Origin: Sneathiella sp.
GTDB lineage: Bacteria > Pseudomonadota > Alphaproteobacteria > Sneathiellales > Sneathiellaceae
DNA: 63,727 bases
Assembly (NCBI RefSeq): GCF_002694385.1
Contig: NZ_NZMB01000010.1
Span: forward strand, 191,342 to 255,068
Direction of reading: 5' to 3'
A program made the position numbers and the translations under genes. This document shows positions 41,845-51,978 of the stretch, piece by piece. Every line of letters begins with the position of its first letter. The stretch's first letter is position 1. The notes below the pieces were generated by a model. It was not told the origin of the DNA. It did not search any database and worked only from the letters and a program-made list of their open reading frames with translations.

Positions 41845-42615
41845 ATGACAATCATCCCGGATCCAGCCTTCTATCTGCTCGCCATACCTGTCGTCCTGAT
41901 GATTGGCATATCCAAGGGGGGCTTTTCCGGCGCGCTCGGTATTCTGGCCGTCCCGCTTCTCACCCTGATCATGTCCCCGATGCAGGCCGCGGCGATCATT
42001 CTGCCTATCCTTTGTGTCATGGATATTTTCGGGCTGCTCGCCTATCGGCAAACGGCGCACTGGCAAAATCTGTTCTATATGCTGCCAGGGGCAATAATCG
42101 GCATTACGGTCGGATATCTCCTGTTCAATTATTTGAGTGCGGACATCATCAAAGTCCTGCTTGGCGTGATGTGCGTGGCGTTCACGCTCAATCACTATCT
42201 GCGCCGCGATCCGGCAGGCAAAGTGATGCAGGCAAGTCTGTGGCGCGGTTCTTTCTGGGGATCTATCGCTGGTTTTACCAGCTTTGTTGCCCATGCGGGC
42301 GGACCGCCGGTGCAGTTCTACATGCTGCCGCAAAAACTTAACAAAACACTGTATGTCGGGACATCCGTCTGGTTCTTTTTCGCCATCAATTATGTGAAGC
42401 TGATCCCATATGCCATGCTGGATCAGTTTTCGACGGAAAATCTCGGCACATCCCTCGTTCTGCTGCCCCTCGCCCCCATCGGCATATGGCTTGGCGTCAA
42501 GGCGCACAAAATGATCCCGGAAGTCATTTTCTACCGCATCGCCTATATCCTTGTGCTTGTGACGGGGGCAAAGCTGCTGTGGGACGGACTTCGGGGAATG
42601 GGAGTATTTTTCTGA
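41845..42615 (+). CDS. TauE/SafE (DUF81) family permease
   Basis: A 256-residue membrane protein with about eight helices, SKGGFSGALGILAVPLLTL and GFTSFVAHAGGPPVQFYMLP, the paired repeats of the TauE/SafE sulfite or anion exporter family. The substrate cannot be predicted. It lies 62 bp after ubiD and 61 bp before pmbA on the same strand. Confidence 0.92.
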   Translation: MTIIPDPAFYLLAIPVVLMIGISKGGFSGALGILAVPLLTLIMSPMQAAAIILPILCVMDIFGLLAYRQTAHWQNLFYMLPGAIIGITVGYLLFNYLSADIIKVLLGVMCVAFTLNHYLRRDPAGKVMQASLWRGSFWGSIAGFTSFVAHAGGPPVQFYMLPQKLNKTLYVGTSVWFFFAINYVKLIPYAMLDQFSTENLGTSLVLLPLAPIGIWLGVKAHKMIPEVIFYRIAYILVLVTGAKLLWDGLRGMGVFF

Positions 42616-42676
42616 TTCCCATTTGCCGGAAGACTGCCTATGTATGAAGGGTTGTTACGTCAAGATCAGGAAATCC

Positions 42677-44032
42677 ATGTCCGACCAAACCGCAGAAATG
42701 CAAAACTCGCTCGATATTCTCGCAGATCTGATCAAGATCGCCCGGCGCAAGGGAGCCGAGACCGCCGACGCCGTGCGCCTTCAGGGCTCCTCCGTTCAGG
42801 TATCGGTGAGGCAGGGAGAAACCGAGGAAGTCGAACGTTCGGAAGCGCATGATCTCGGGCTGCGCGTATTGATTGGCAAGAAACAGGCTTTCGTTTCCTC
42901 CAACGATGCGCGCCCCGTTGTCCTTGAAGAACTTGCAGATCGCGCCATCGCCATGGCCCGCAACATGCCGGAGGACAAATACTGCGGCCTAGCCGATCCG
43001 GCGAAACTCGCGCGTGATATCCCGGACCTTGACCTCTTTGACAAGACCAGTCTCACGGCGGACGATCTCGTTATCTCCGCCAACGAGGCTGAGGCGGCCG
43101 CCCTCGCTGTCAAAGGCGTCACAAACTCTGAAGGGGCCAGCGCCTCCAGTGGGCGCGTTTCCGTCGCCCTCGCCACATCGGACGGCTTCAGCGGCGCCTA
43201 TTCGTCCAGCAACTTTTCGGTGGTTGCTTCCGTCATCGCGGGAGAAGGGCTTGGCATGGAGCGGGATTACGATTTCGACAGCCGTCATTATCACGCCGAC
43301 ATGATGCCTGCCGCCGATATCGGCAGAAGCGCCGGGGAGCGGGCCGTGAAACGGCTTTCCCCTCGCAAGATGCCAAGCGGCAAGGTCCCGGTTGTTTTCA
43401 GCAAGCGGGTTTCCGCCTCCCTGCTCGGGCATCTGGCCAGCGCCATATCCGGCGGCGCCATTGCCCGCGGCAGCAGCTTCTTACAAGACAGCCTGGACAA
43501 GAGAATTTTTGCCAAGGGGATCCGCGTCATTGATGATCCGCATCGCAAACGCGGAGCAGCGTCCAAGCCCTTTGACGGCGAAGGCGTCGCCAACGGCCGC
43601 CTTGATCTGGTGGACGACGGCATTCTTCGTTCCTGGATTCTGAATACGGCCACGGCCAAGCAGCTCGGCCTTGAAACGAATGGGCGGGCAACGCGCGGTA
43701 CGGCTTCTCCGCCCGGCGCCAGCACGACCAATCTCTATATGGAAGCTGGGACGACTACTCTGAAAGAGCTGATCAGCGATATCAAATCAGGCTTTTACGT
43801 CACCGACCTGATCGGCTTCGGCGTCAACGAGATAACCGGGGATTACAGCCGGGGGGCGTCCGGTTTCTGGATTGAAAATGGCGAGATTGCCCACCCGGTT
43901 TCGGAACTTACCATTGCCGGAAACCTCAGAGGCATGTTCGAAAACCTGACACCGGCCGATGATCTGGAATTCCGCCGCGGCACAAACGCACCCAGTCTGC
44001 GTATCGAAGGGATGACGGTAGCCGGTACATGA
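42677..44032 (+). CDS. pmbA: Metalloprotease subunit PmbA (TldE)
   Basis: A 451-residue TldE/PmbA protein, the non-zinc partner of TldD. It starts MSDQTAEMQNSLDILADLIKIARRKGAE at ATG 42677 with AGGAA upstream. The C-terminal GASGFWIENGEIAHPVSELTIAGNL and GMTVAG tail are diagnostic. It lacks HExxxH, as expected. Its stop overlaps the next start (ATGA at 44029). Confidence 0.96.
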   Translation: MSDQTAEMQNSLDILADLIKIARRKGAETADAVRLQGSSVQVSVRQGETEEVERSEAHDLGLRVLIGKKQAFVSSNDARPVVLEELADRAIAMARNMPEDKYCGLADPAKLARDIPDLDLFDKTSLTADDLVISANEAEAAALAVKGVTNSEGASASSGRVSVALATSDGFSGAYSSSNFSVVASVIAGEGLGMERDYDFDSRHYHADMMPAADIGRSAGERAVKRLSPRKMPSGKVPVVFSKRVSASLLGHLASAISGGAIARGSSFLQDSLDKRIFAKGIRVIDDPHRKRGAASKPFDGEGVANGRLDLVDDGILRSWILNTATAKQLGLETNGRATRGTASPPGASTTNLYMEAGTTTLKELISDIKSGFYVTDLIGFGVNEITGDYSRGASGFWIENGEIAHPVSELTIAGNLRGMFENLTPADDLEFRRGTNAPSLRIEGMTVAGT

Positions 44033-44832
44033 CAGAAAATCTTGATACAGATTTTGCCCTGCTCGATCACGCCATGCAGGAAGCCGGAGATATCGCCCGG
44101 CGATATTTTAACGGCACCGTCAAAAGCTGGGAAAAGAAGCCCGGCGATCCGGTGAGTGAGGCGGATCTGGCTCTTGACGCCCATTTCCGCGACAGCTTGC
44201 TCGCGGCGCGGCCTGATTATGGCTGGCTGTCAGAGGAAACCGCCGACAATCACGTCCGCCTCGGTAAATCCAGGGTGTGGGTCATTGACCCGATCGACGG
44301 CACACGCTCCTTCATTGCGGGCAAGCCGGAATTCACCATTGCCGCCGCGCTGGTGGAAAACGGGCGGCCGGTCATCGGCATCGTCTATAACCCGGTACTG
44401 GAAGAATATTATGAAGCGATCAAGGGGCGCGGCGCGAAGCTGAACGGCCGTCTGATCACCTGCAGCCCGAAAAGTGATCTTGCCAATACGCGCCTTATCG
44501 CCAGCCGCAATTCCTTCGATTGGCATGGCTGGCTGGAGGATGTGAAAGGCGCCAGTTTCAGCCATGTCAATTCCATCGCCTATCGTATGGTCAAGGTTGC
44601 CTCCCGCCATGCGGATGCCTCCCTTTCCCTCACCGAGAAAAGCGACTGGGACATCGCCGCGGCGGACATCATCCTTTCCGAAGCGGGCGGCATTACGACA
44701 ACTACCGGCGGCGACTCTCTTATATATAACAGAAAATCCATCCATCAAAAGAACGTCATTTCCTCAGGCGAGGCGCTGCATCCGCAACTCATGAAGTTGC
44801 TGGAAAGTTTCGGACGCGCGAAATCCGGCTGA
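44029..44832 (+). CDS. Inositol monophosphatase family phosphatase
   Basis: A 267-residue magnesium-dependent phosphatase of the IMPase/CysQ superfamily. Metal ligands are visible in WLSEET (E69/E70), DPIDGT (D87-T92) and WDIAAADIILSEAGG near the C-terminus. Substrate may be inositol phosphate, 3'-phosphoadenosine 5'-phosphate or histidinol phosphate; motifs do not decide. It is translationally coupled to pmbA. Confidence 0.92.
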   Translation: MTENLDTDFALLDHAMQEAGDIARRYFNGTVKSWEKKPGDPVSEADLALDAHFRDSLLAARPDYGWLSEETADNHVRLGKSRVWVIDPIDGTRSFIAGKPEFTIAAALVENGRPVIGIVYNPVLEEYYEAIKGRGAKLNGRLITCSPKSDLANTRLIASRNSFDWHGWLEDVKGASFSHVNSIAYRMVKVASRHADASLSLTEKSDWDIAAADIILSEAGGITTTTGGDSLIYNRKSIHQKNVISSGEALHPQLMKLLESFGRAKSG

Positions 44833-44929
44833 CGAAGTGCCCGCGCTTCCCTCACTGCGCAAACAGTTGTAAATGCCGAATTCTTCACCTAAATTGTTTG
44901 CAGTGTATAATGAGGCGGAGGGCGCCAGA

Positions 44930-45097
44930 ATGAAATCCATTGCCAAAGCAGTCTTAACCGTATCTTTTCTGTCCGTTGCCTTGCTGACTGCCGGATGCAG
45001 CAATACCTGGCAAGGCGTGAAATCGGACACCAGCAAGAATATGGACAAGGCAGGTGATACCGTCATCAAGGCGGGCGAGAAAATGAAATCCGACTAA
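44930..45097 (+). CDS. Entericidin-like small lipoprotein
   Basis: A 55-residue lipoprotein starting MKSIAKAVLTVSF, with lipobox LLTAGC (C23) and a mature part rich in Lys, Asp and Ser (WQGVKSDTSKNMDKAGDTVIKAGEKMKSD). This matches the entericidin A/B family of cell-envelope lipoproteins. GGAGGG precedes the chosen ATG; a longer reading from 44873 is unlikely. There is a terminator about 80 bp downstream. No antidote partner gene is visible. Confidence 0.85.
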   Translation: MKSIAKAVLTVSFLSVALLTAGCSNTWQGVKSDTSKNMDKAGDTVIKAGEKMKSD

Positions 45098-45174
45098 CCG
45101 TCACCGGACGAAGGGGGCTTCTCTTTCGATCCCGCGATCATGTCGCAGGCCTTTTTGGAAGGCCATGTCTCAAA

Positions 45175-45208
45175 GCGCCGGAAATCCCGTTTTCCGGCGC
45201 AAATTTTT
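45175..45208 (+). terminator. Rho-independent terminator
   Basis: GCGCCGGAAA (45175-45184) pairs with TTTCCGGCGC (45191-45200) and is followed by AAATTTTT. It follows the entericidin-like gene and probably ends the pmbA run. Confidence 0.8.
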
Positions 45209-45343
45209 CGGCTTTTCTTCCCTGCCTGATGGCTTAAACGGCATCGCCTGACCGGTAAATGGCAAGTTGTTGTGAATAAAGCGATTCGCCCTGCAACAGG
45301 CCCGTATGCTGATTATCGCAGCGAGATATATTTTTCACAAAAA

Positions 45344-45379
45344 TTAACCATTTTCATTAACCATATAACATTCCGAATC
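45344..45379 (+). promoter_or_regulatory. Tandem TTAACCAT half-sites and GANTC site
   Basis: TTAACCAT occurs at 45344-45351 and again at 45357-45364, a direct repeat with a 13-bp period, followed by GAATC at 45375-45379. TTAACCAT resembles a CtrA half-site. The 550-bp gap between 45098 and 45650 otherwise holds the terminator, AT-rich sequence and no further gene that I can support. Confidence 0.4.
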
Positions 45380-45650
45380 CGTCAATATTTTTTGACATTT
45401 CCGTGATAGAAGCAAAACTTCAATCCGCACATAAAAAATACAACACTATGTAATGATTATATTTTTAGACGTATTTTATGCATATGAAGACGCTTTTCCA
45501 TCTAAGTCTGCGTCCGCGGCCCGATTGACGGCTCCCCCTATGCTCCCGTAAAATTCCGTTTATGCCAGAGCTTTAACAGCCTGATCGCACATTAGCTTCA
45601 AAAGTAACTGTATTGATCTTCCGGAAAGAACTTCCCGGAACGGGGCCCAT

Positions 45651-46127
45651 ATGAGATCTTGGTCATACGCAATTTGCTGCTTGTTATTAACGGCGTTCTG
45701 GACGGCAGCCAAAGCCGCGCCGGTTCATGAAACTGAACGTCTTGCTCAGAATTTTGTAAATCAGGGCTGGATCACCGAGCTCTATCAAACCACAGCAGAG
45801 ACATCCGTCGCCTATCTTGCGCATGAACAGTTCAGAAGCTTCCCGCAAGGCAAAACCATCCCGCTTGATTTCGGCAATGCCGGCAAAGACCGCCTTGATT
45901 TGCCATTTCGGGATCAGGGAACGGGAATTGCCCGGTTCCAATATGGCTGGATCAGCCAGCTGTTCGGGCAGCACTCATGGATTTTTGGGAATGACAGCAA
46001 TGATATCTCCATTTCGGTGCATTCCACCTCTGCCATACCGCTGCCTGCCGCCCTGCCCCTGTTCATGGGTGCCTTTGCCTTATTCTGCGCAGGACTTGCT
46101 TTTGCGCGGCGGCGCAAAAGCTGTTAA
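45651..46127 (+). CDS. VPLPA-CTERM-like sorted surface protein
   Basis: A 158-residue exported protein. There is a signal peptide (ICCLLLTAFWTAAKAA) and a C-terminal sorting-like tail: IPLPA at 129-133, a hydrophobic helix LPLFMGAFALFCAGLAF and RRRKSC. This is the tripartite VPLPA-CTERM variant of PEP-CTERM sorting signals, recognised by an exosortase. The middle domain has no family I recognise. No exosortase gene is in the window. Its end overlaps the convergent M23 gene by four bases. Confidence 0.72.
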   Translation: MRSWSYAICCLLLTAFWTAAKAAPVHETERLAQNFVNQGWITELYQTTAETSVAYLAHEQFRSFPQGKTIPLDFGNAGKDRLDLPFRDQGTGIARFQYGWISQLFGQHSWIFGNDSNDISISVHSTSAIPLPAALPLFMGAFALFCAGLAFARRRKSC

Positions 46128-46936
46128 TCACCCGGCATTCCCTCAAGCAGAAGCTGTGGATCAAGGCGTGTATCGAACCAGTTGAGGCGCCAGTCAAGAT
46201 GCGCCCCCGTTGATCGTCCGGTTGATCCGACTTCACCGATCTTCTCGCCCTTCTGTACAAACTGCCCCTCCTTGACCGTCAGCGCGCTGAGGTGCGAATA
46301 AACCGATATCAGGCCGTACCCATGGTCGATCATTACGGTACCACCGGTATAGTAGAGATCCGCCTCGGCCATCCGGACAGTTCCATCGGTGGAAGCCAGA
46401 ACTTCCGTGCCTTCCGATGCAGCAATATCCAGACCGAAATGCGGCCGCTTCGGAATGCCGTTCAGAACCCGCTGGCTCCCATATACACCGCTGACACGGC
46501 CTTTCGCTGGCCATTGCCAGCCGGAAAGATACCACTCCTCTCCGGTCTCTATAGATCGGATGCGAGCGATCTCGGCATTTTCCGCATTGATCCGGGCAAG
46601 AGCTTCGGGGCTCGGCGTTACCTTGTCCGTCGCCAAACCATCAACCCGTTCGATCGGATACTCCCGTTGCGATACTTCAAGCAGCCTGTCCTCGGTCTCT
46701 CCATTCTTATAAAGAATTTTCAGAATGGCTGTCGGCTTGGAATCCCGGCCGAAACCAAACACAAAACGTCCTGATGGCGCCACGGTCAGAAGCTTGCCAT
46801 CCAGATACAATGTTGCTTCGGGGTCGGTTGTGCCCACAACAAGCCCGCCTTGCGTCATATCACCGGATAGGCTGGTCCGGTCCGCGAATGCGGGCGTCGA
46901 GATGAATAAAAAAATGAGTAGAAGACAAAATCGCAT
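46124..46936 (-). CDS. M23 family metallopeptidase (LytM-like)
   Basis: A 270-residue exported protein with signal peptide [18 protein letters not shown], a beta-rich N-domain and a C-terminal peptidase M23 domain. H166 and D170 lie in RPHFGLDIA and YSHLSALTV follows. The last motif is H246-L-D248 in GAHLDWR rather than the usual HLH, so one zinc-ligand histidine is an aspartate. It is a peptidoglycan hydrolase or a regulatory LytM homologue. Its start is coupled to the xseA stop at 46936. Confidence 0.9.
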   Translation of the reverse strand: MRFCLLLIFLFISTPAFADRTSLSGDMTQGGLVVGTTDPEATLYLDGKLLTVAPSGRFVFGFGRDSKPTAILKILYKNGETEDRLLEVSQREYPIERVDGLATDKVTPSPEALARINAENAEIARIRSIETGEEWYLSGWQWPAKGRVSGVYGSQRVLNGIPKRPHFGLDIAASEGTEVLASTDGTVRMAEADLYYTGGTVMIDHGYGLISVYSHLSALTVKEGQFVQKGEKIGEVGSTGRSTGAHLDWRLNWFDTRLDPQLLLEGMPGD

Positions 46937-48378
46937 TAAAAAAGAGTTTCCTGTTTTGGTTTCGAAGGCGATTTTCGTGGTTTTTTGGCTGCTGGTGATG
47001 CCTTCACGTCACCCGGTGCAGCACCAGAGAATATAGCGGCGGCCCGGCCATCGGCAAATTCCACTGCCACCTGACTCCCGGATGTCGCCCCACTCACGGA
47101 AGAGATCGGACGGCCGTCTTCATCCCAGACAATGCTGTATCCGCGCTTCAGCACCCGCCGGAACGACAGGCTTTCCAGAAGGCGTGCCGTCGCCGCCAGA
47201 CGATCTGTTGCCCGTTCGCGGCGGCTTTCCACGCCACGCGTCATCTGCCTGTCAAATTGCTGCAGGCGTTCACTGTACTGCGCGAGTGTCCGTTCCAGAA
47301 GTTGCGGCCTGAGATTTGAGGCAGTAGCCGTAAATTGCTGGCCTTTGATATTCAGGTTGCCGACCACCGATTGCCTGAGCCTGCTCTCGAGATGATCGAG
47401 ATGCTGCGTTTTTTCTGCAATCATTGAGGCGGGATCACGAAGGCCACGCGTCAACCCGGCAAGACGGTCCCGCCTGTCAGCAATGGCACGGGTCAGGTTG
47501 CGCCGAATACGCCGTTCCTGGTCTTCCACATAGGCAAGAAGCTCACTACGGACGGGCACCGCAATTTCCGCCGCCGCCGTCGGCGTTGGCGCCCGCTGGT
47601 CCGACGCGAAGTCAATCAGGGTCGTATCCGTTTCATGACCAACGGCAGATATCAGCGGAATCGCACTTTCTGCGGCGGCACGCACCACCTCTTCCTCATT
47701 GAACGCCCACAGATCTTCAAGACTGCCACCGCCGCGCGCCACAATCACAAGATCAGGACGCGGGATTTCCCCATCTGGTGGCAGGGCATTAAATCCACGA
47801 ATGGCCTCCGCAATCTGTCCGGCTGCCGTTTCCCCCTGCACCAGAACGGGCCAGAGAAGCACATGCACCGGGAACCGATCCCGCAGGCGATGCAGGATAT
47901 CACGGATCACCGCCCCGGTCGGTGATGTCACAACACCAATGACGGACGGCAAATAGGGTAATGGCCGCTTGCGCGCCGGATCAAAGAGCCCCTCGGCGGC
48001 GAGTTTCTTTTTACGCTCCTCCAGCAGCGCCATAAGAGCGCCGACGCCCGCCGGTTCCATCGCCTCGATCACAATCTGATATTTGGACCGGCCGGGATAA
48101 GTCGTCAACTTACCCGTACAGACCACTTCCAGCCCATCTTCGGGACGAAAGCCAAGCCGGTCGGCCGTCCCACGCCACATGACGCCGTCTATCACCGCCC
48201 GGTCATCTTTGAGCGTCAGATAGACATGACCCGATGCCGCCCGTTTGAGGCCGGAAATTTCGGCCCGGACCCGGACGTGACCGAAAACATCCTCCACCGT
48301 TCTTTTGAGGGCGCCACTCAGTTCGGAGACGGTATATTCATGAATATTTGAAGAGCCGGAATGATGATTATCTGACAC
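46936..48378 (-). CDS. xseA: Exodeoxyribonuclease VII large subunit
   Basis: A 480-residue XseA. The N-terminal OB-fold has [28 protein letters not shown] and [22 protein letters not shown], and the nuclease core follows with [38 protein letters not shown] and [15 protein letters not shown]. The C-terminus is Lys/Pro/Ala-rich. It degrades single-stranded DNA with XseB, which is not in the window. Divergent from purD. Confidence 0.96.
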   Translation of the reverse strand: MSDNHHSGSSNIHEYTVSELSGALKRTVEDVFGHVRVRAEISGLKRAASGHVYLTLKDDRAVIDGVMWRGTADRLGFRPEDGLEVVCTGKLTTYPGRSKYQIVIEAMEPAGVGALMALLEERKKKLAAEGLFDPARKRPLPYLPSVIGVVTSPTGAVIRDILHRLRDRFPVHVLLWPVLVQGETAAGQIAEAIRGFNALPPDGEIPRPDLVIVARGGGSLEDLWAFNEEEVVRAAAESAIPLISAVGHETDTTLIDFASDQRAPTPTAAAEIAVPVRSELLAYVEDQERRIRRNLTRAIADRRDRLAGLTRGLRDPASMIAEKTQHLDHLESRLRQSVVGNLNIKGQQFTATASNLRPQLLERTLAQYSERLQQFDRQMTRGVESRRERATDRLAATARLLESLSFRRVLKRGYSIVWDEDGRPISSVSGATSGSQVAVEFADGRAAAIFSGAAPGDVKASPAAKKPRKSPSKPKQETLF

Positions 48379-48463
48379 GTTTTTCCTTCAACCTGTTTGG
48401 CCTGTCGCCACAGTATGCTACAAAACCTGCACTGTCCTTCAAGGGAAAATAAAGATTAAGAAT

Positions 48464-49744
48464 ATGAATATACTTGTGATTGGCTCTGGCGGCCGCGAAC
48501 ATGCTCTGTGCTGGGCGCTGAAAAAATCCCCCCTCGTCACACAGCTTTTCTGTGCGCCCGGGAATGGCGGCATTGCCGAAGTAGCGGAATGTGTCGCCAT
48601 CAGTGCCGAAGATATTGAGGCTATTATCAAATTCTGCAAGAGCAAAGCCATTGACTTTGTCGTCATCGGCCCGGAAGTTCCCCTCGTCATCGGGCTGGTG
48701 GATGATCTGGAAGCGGCCGGAATCCGGAGCTTTGGACCCCGCGCGGCCGCGGCCGCCCTCGAAGGTTCGAAAGGCTTTATGAAAGATCTCTGCCGCGAGC
48801 ATGGCATTCCGACCGCCGCCTATCGCCGCTTTGCCGATGCGGCAGCAGCAAAAGCCTATGTCGCAACACAGGATTTGCCAATCGTCGTGAAGGCGGACGG
48901 TCTTGCTGCCGGAAAGGGCGTGATCATCGTCCAGACACGTGATGAAGCCAACGAAACCATTGATGACATTTTCGATGGCATGTTCGGCGGCGCGGGCGCT
49001 GAAATCGTCATCGAACAGTTCCTGGCGGGAGAGGAGGCAAGCTTCTTTGTGCTGACGGACGGTGAAACCATTCTGCCGCTGGCCACCGCGCAAGACCATA
49101 AAGCCGTCGGTGATGGTGATACAGGCCCCAATACGGGCGGGATGGGCGCCTATTCCCCGGCCCCGGTGATGACGGACGAGATGATCAATGCCACGATTGA
49201 GCGGATTATCAAACCGACCGTCAAGGCTATGAAAGAACGCGGCACCCCCTTCACCGGTGTTCTTTACGCCGGTCTCATGATCACCGATGAGGGACCGCAA
49301 CTGATTGAATATAATGTACGGTTCGGTGATCCGGAATGTCAGGTGCTGTGCGCCCGAATGGCGAGCGACCTGCTGCCTGCCCTGATGGCCACGGCCAATG
49401 GCAGCCTTGCCGATATCCGTCTGGAATGGCGGGAGGAAACCGCTCTTGTTGTCGTGATGGCGGCCAATGGCTATCCCGGCAATTACGAGAAAAACACGGT
49501 CATCGAGGGTCTTGATGAGGCCGCTAGAATCAAGGATGTCATCATCTTTCACGCCGGGACAAAACAGCAGGAGGGAAAGATACTGGCGACAGGCGGGCGA
49601 GTGCTTGGCGTCACCGCAATAGGAAAAACCGTTAAACAAGCGCAGAAAAATGCGTATAGTGGTGTCCACGCGATTCGCTGGCCGGATGGATTTTGCCGAT
49701 CCGATATTGGCTGGCGGGCTATCAATCGCGGCGGGGAAGAGTAG
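48464..49744 (+). CDS. purD: Phosphoribosylamine-glycine ligase
   Basis: A 426-residue ATP-grasp enzyme of de novo purine synthesis that joins glycine to phosphoribosylamine. Motifs [65 protein letters not shown] and [14 protein letters not shown] are all clear. Length is normal. The APH-fold kinase genes follow on the same strand, after 29 bp. Confidence 0.97.
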   Translation: MNILVIGSGGREHALCWALKKSPLVTQLFCAPGNGGIAEVAECVAISAEDIEAIIKFCKSKAIDFVVIGPEVPLVIGLVDDLEAAGIRSFGPRAAAAALEGSKGFMKDLCREHGIPTAAYRRFADAAAAKAYVATQDLPIVVKADGLAAGKGVIIVQTRDEANETIDDIFDGMFGGAGAEIVIEQFLAGEEASFFVLTDGETILPLATAQDHKAVGDGDTGPNTGGMGAYSPAPVMTDEMINATIERIIKPTVKAMKERGTPFTGVLYAGLMITDEGPQLIEYNVRFGDPECQVLCARMASDLLPALMATANGSLADIRLEWREETALVVVMAANGYPGNYEKNTVIEGLDEAARIKDVIIFHAGTKQQEGKILATGGRVLGVTAIGKTVKQAQKNAYSGVHAIRWPDGFCRSDIGWRAINRGGEE

Positions 49745-49773
49745 AGGTAGACATATAACAAGAAAGGGCATCA

Positions 49774-50844
49774 ATGTCCGACGAATCAACACAGTTTTCC
49801 GGAACGATGGAAGTGCGCGAGCGCCACCGCTTCGATGTTGCCGCACTGGAAGAATATCTCAAGAAAAACATAGTCGGCTTTAAAGGACCGCTTGACGTGG
49901 CCCAGTTCAAGGGCGGACAGTCAAACCCGAGCTATATGCTGAAAACGCCCGAGAAACAATATGTCCTGCGGCGCAAACCTCCGGGGAAACTCCTGCCCTC
50001 CGCCCATGCGGTGGACCGCGAATACCGGGTTCTGACGGCGCTTGCAAGAACGGATGTGCCGGTTCCGAAAACCTACTGCCTGTGCGAAGATGAAAATGTC
50101 ATCGGGACGATTTTTTATGTCATGGAGTTCCTGAACGGCGATATCGAGTGGGATCCGTCCCTGCCCGGCTATTCGAAGGCCGGTCGCGTTGCCGCCTTTG
50201 ACAGCATGAATGCCTCTCTCGCCGCGCTGCATATGGTGGACTACAAGGCCGCCGGGCTGGAAGATTTTGGCAAGCCGACAGATTATATCGCCCGGCAGGT
50301 GAACCGCTGGACGAAACAGTACCGGGCTTCCGAAACCGAGAAAATCGAAGCAATGGAAAATCTGATGGCATGGCTGCCCGACAATATTCCGGCAGCCGAT
50401 GAGACTTCCATTGTGCATGGGGATTACCGCCTGGACAATACGGTTCTCGACAAGGAAAGTCATCGGGTGATCGGCATTCTCGACTGGGAGCTGGCAACGC
50501 TCGGCCATCCGCTCGCCGATTTTTCCTATCATTGCATGACCTGGCGCCTCGAGCCGGAACTGTTCCGTGGCCTCAAGGGGCTGGATTTGCCCGCACTCGG
50601 CATCCCGACTGAAGAGCAATATGTGAAAATGTATTGCGAGCGCACCGGCCGGGACGGCATCGAGAATTGGGACTTCTATTTTGCCTACAACATGTTCCGT
50701 CTGGCGGCCATCCTGCAAGGGATCGTCGGCCGCGTGAAAGAGGGAACGGCTTCCAACAAGAATGCCGCGGATGTCGCCGAGCGGGTCAAACCACTTGCCA
50801 TGCGCGGATGGGAACAGGCGGAAAAAGTCATCAGGGGGAGCTGA
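49774..50844 (+). CDS. APH-fold kinase-like protein, first copy
   Basis: A 356-residue phosphotransferase-family protein with GGQSNPSYML in the nucleotide loop, RRKPPG, catalytic HGDYRLDN (H215, D217, N222) and the metal aspartate ILDWELATLGHP (D237). This is the APH subgroup usually found with acyl-CoA dehydrogenases, like the kinase domain of ACAD10/ACAD11 and LvaA, not an antibiotic-resistance enzyme. Those relatives phosphorylate 4-hydroxyacyl-CoA. A paralogue follows 50 bp downstream and an acyl-CoA dehydrogenase lies 1.5 kb away on the minus strand. Confidence 0.88.
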   Translation: MSDESTQFSGTMEVRERHRFDVAALEEYLKKNIVGFKGPLDVAQFKGGQSNPSYMLKTPEKQYVLRRKPPGKLLPSAHAVDREYRVLTALARTDVPVPKTYCLCEDENVIGTIFYVMEFLNGDIEWDPSLPGYSKAGRVAAFDSMNASLAALHMVDYKAAGLEDFGKPTDYIARQVNRWTKQYRASETEKIEAMENLMAWLPDNIPAADETSIVHGDYRLDNTVLDKESHRVIGILDWELATLGHPLADFSYHCMTWRLEPELFRGLKGLDLPALGIPTEEQYVKMYCERTGRDGIENWDFYFAYNMFRLAAILQGIVGRVKEGTASNKNAADVAERVKPLAMRGWEQAEKVIRGS

Positions 50845-50894
50845 GCTCCCCCTCACTTCCCTATAAAATCAAAAGTATATAAAGGAGGGACCCC

Positions 50895-51944
50895 ATGTCT
50901 GATGGGACCATAATCATCCCGGTTCGGGAAGCGCACCAGTTCGACGAAGGGGCTTTATACGAATATCTCAAAGCCAATATCGATGGATTCAAAGGACCCC
51001 TGAAAGTCAGGCAGTTTCAGGGCGGGCAATCCAATCCAACTTTTCTGCTGGAAACCCCGGAGCGCGACTATGTCATGCGGAAAAAACCTCCCGGGGTTCT
51101 GCTTCCTTCCGCGCATGCCGTCGATCGGGAATATCGGGTCATCTCCGCCCTTCAGAACACCAATGTCCCCGTCCCCCGGACATATTGCCTGTGCGAAGAT
51201 CCGGAGATTATCGGCACTGCTTTCTATGTCATGGAAAGAATTAACGGACGCGTGATCACGATCCCCTCAATTCCAAAAATGGCGCCGGAGCAGCGTTCTG
51301 CCATTTACGATTCCATGAATGATGCATTGGCCAAAATGCATAATGTCGATGTTGATGCGGTAGGCCTGTCCGATTTCGGCAAAAAAGGCGGCTATCTAGC
51401 CCGCCAGGTCAACCGCTGGAGCAAACAGTATCGCGCCTCCCAGACCCATGAGCTGGAAGGAATGGAAAATCTCATCAAATGGCTGCCAGACAACATCCCG
51501 GCGGATGATGAAAGCACCATTGTGCACGGTGACTTTCGCCTCGGTAATTTGATCCTGCATCCGACGGAGCCCCGGGTTCTCGCCATTCTCGACTGGGAAC
51601 TGGCAACAATCGGGCATCCGCTTTCCGATCTCGCCTATAACTGCATGGCCTACCATTTCGTGCACCCTATCAACGGTGGGCTGGTTGATTTCAACCTGAA
51701 AGAAATGGGCATCCCATCGGAACAGGAATATATTGACGCCTATTGCAAACGCACCGGGCGCGATGGCATTGATAATTGGGAATATTACATTGCCTTTTCC
51801 CTGTTCCGCGTGACAGCGATTGTTCAGGGTGTTTACAAACGCGGCCTGGATGGCAACGCCAGTTCCGAAGTCGGTGAAGAATATACGAAATACGCAAAGA
51901 TGGTGGCCGATCTCGGCTGGCAGTATATCGAGAAACGGGGCTGA
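50895..51944 (+). CDS. APH-fold kinase-like protein, second copy
   Basis: A 349-residue paralogue of the preceding gene, alike along its whole length by eye (shared PSAHAVDREYRV, TYCLCED, LARQVNRW, KRTGRDGI). Kinase residues H211, D213 and N218 (HGDFRLGN) and D233 (ILDWELATIG) are intact. It starts at ATG 50895 behind a strong AGGAGGG. The two copies could act on different hydroxyacyl-CoA substrates or as a heterodimer; neither is shown. Confidence 0.88.
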   Translation: MSDGTIIIPVREAHQFDEGALYEYLKANIDGFKGPLKVRQFQGGQSNPTFLLETPERDYVMRKKPPGVLLPSAHAVDREYRVISALQNTNVPVPRTYCLCEDPEIIGTAFYVMERINGRVITIPSIPKMAPEQRSAIYDSMNDALAKMHNVDVDAVGLSDFGKKGGYLARQVNRWSKQYRASQTHELEGMENLIKWLPDNIPADDESTIVHGDFRLGNLILHPTEPRVLAILDWELATIGHPLSDLAYNCMAYHFVHPINGGLVDFNLKEMGIPSEQEYIDAYCKRTGRDGIDNWEYYIAFSLFRVTAIVQGVYKRGLDGNASSEVGEEYTKYAKMVADLGWQYIEKRG

Positions 51945-51978
51945 AACTTTCCGCACGCACGAACAGGCCCTAATAAGC

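Noticed and set aside
44930-45097. Entericidin toxin-antidote pair
   Set aside because: Only one small lipoprotein is present; no second tandem lipoprotein gene is visible.
48368-49846. A 492-codon minus-strand frame across purD
   Set aside because: purD motifs on the plus strand are complete. The antisense product has no recognisable fold or start context.
49774-51944. Aminoglycoside phosphotransferase resistance genes
   Set aside because: The kinase fold is shared, but GGQSNP and the neighbouring acyl-CoA dehydrogenase place them in the ACAD-associated group.
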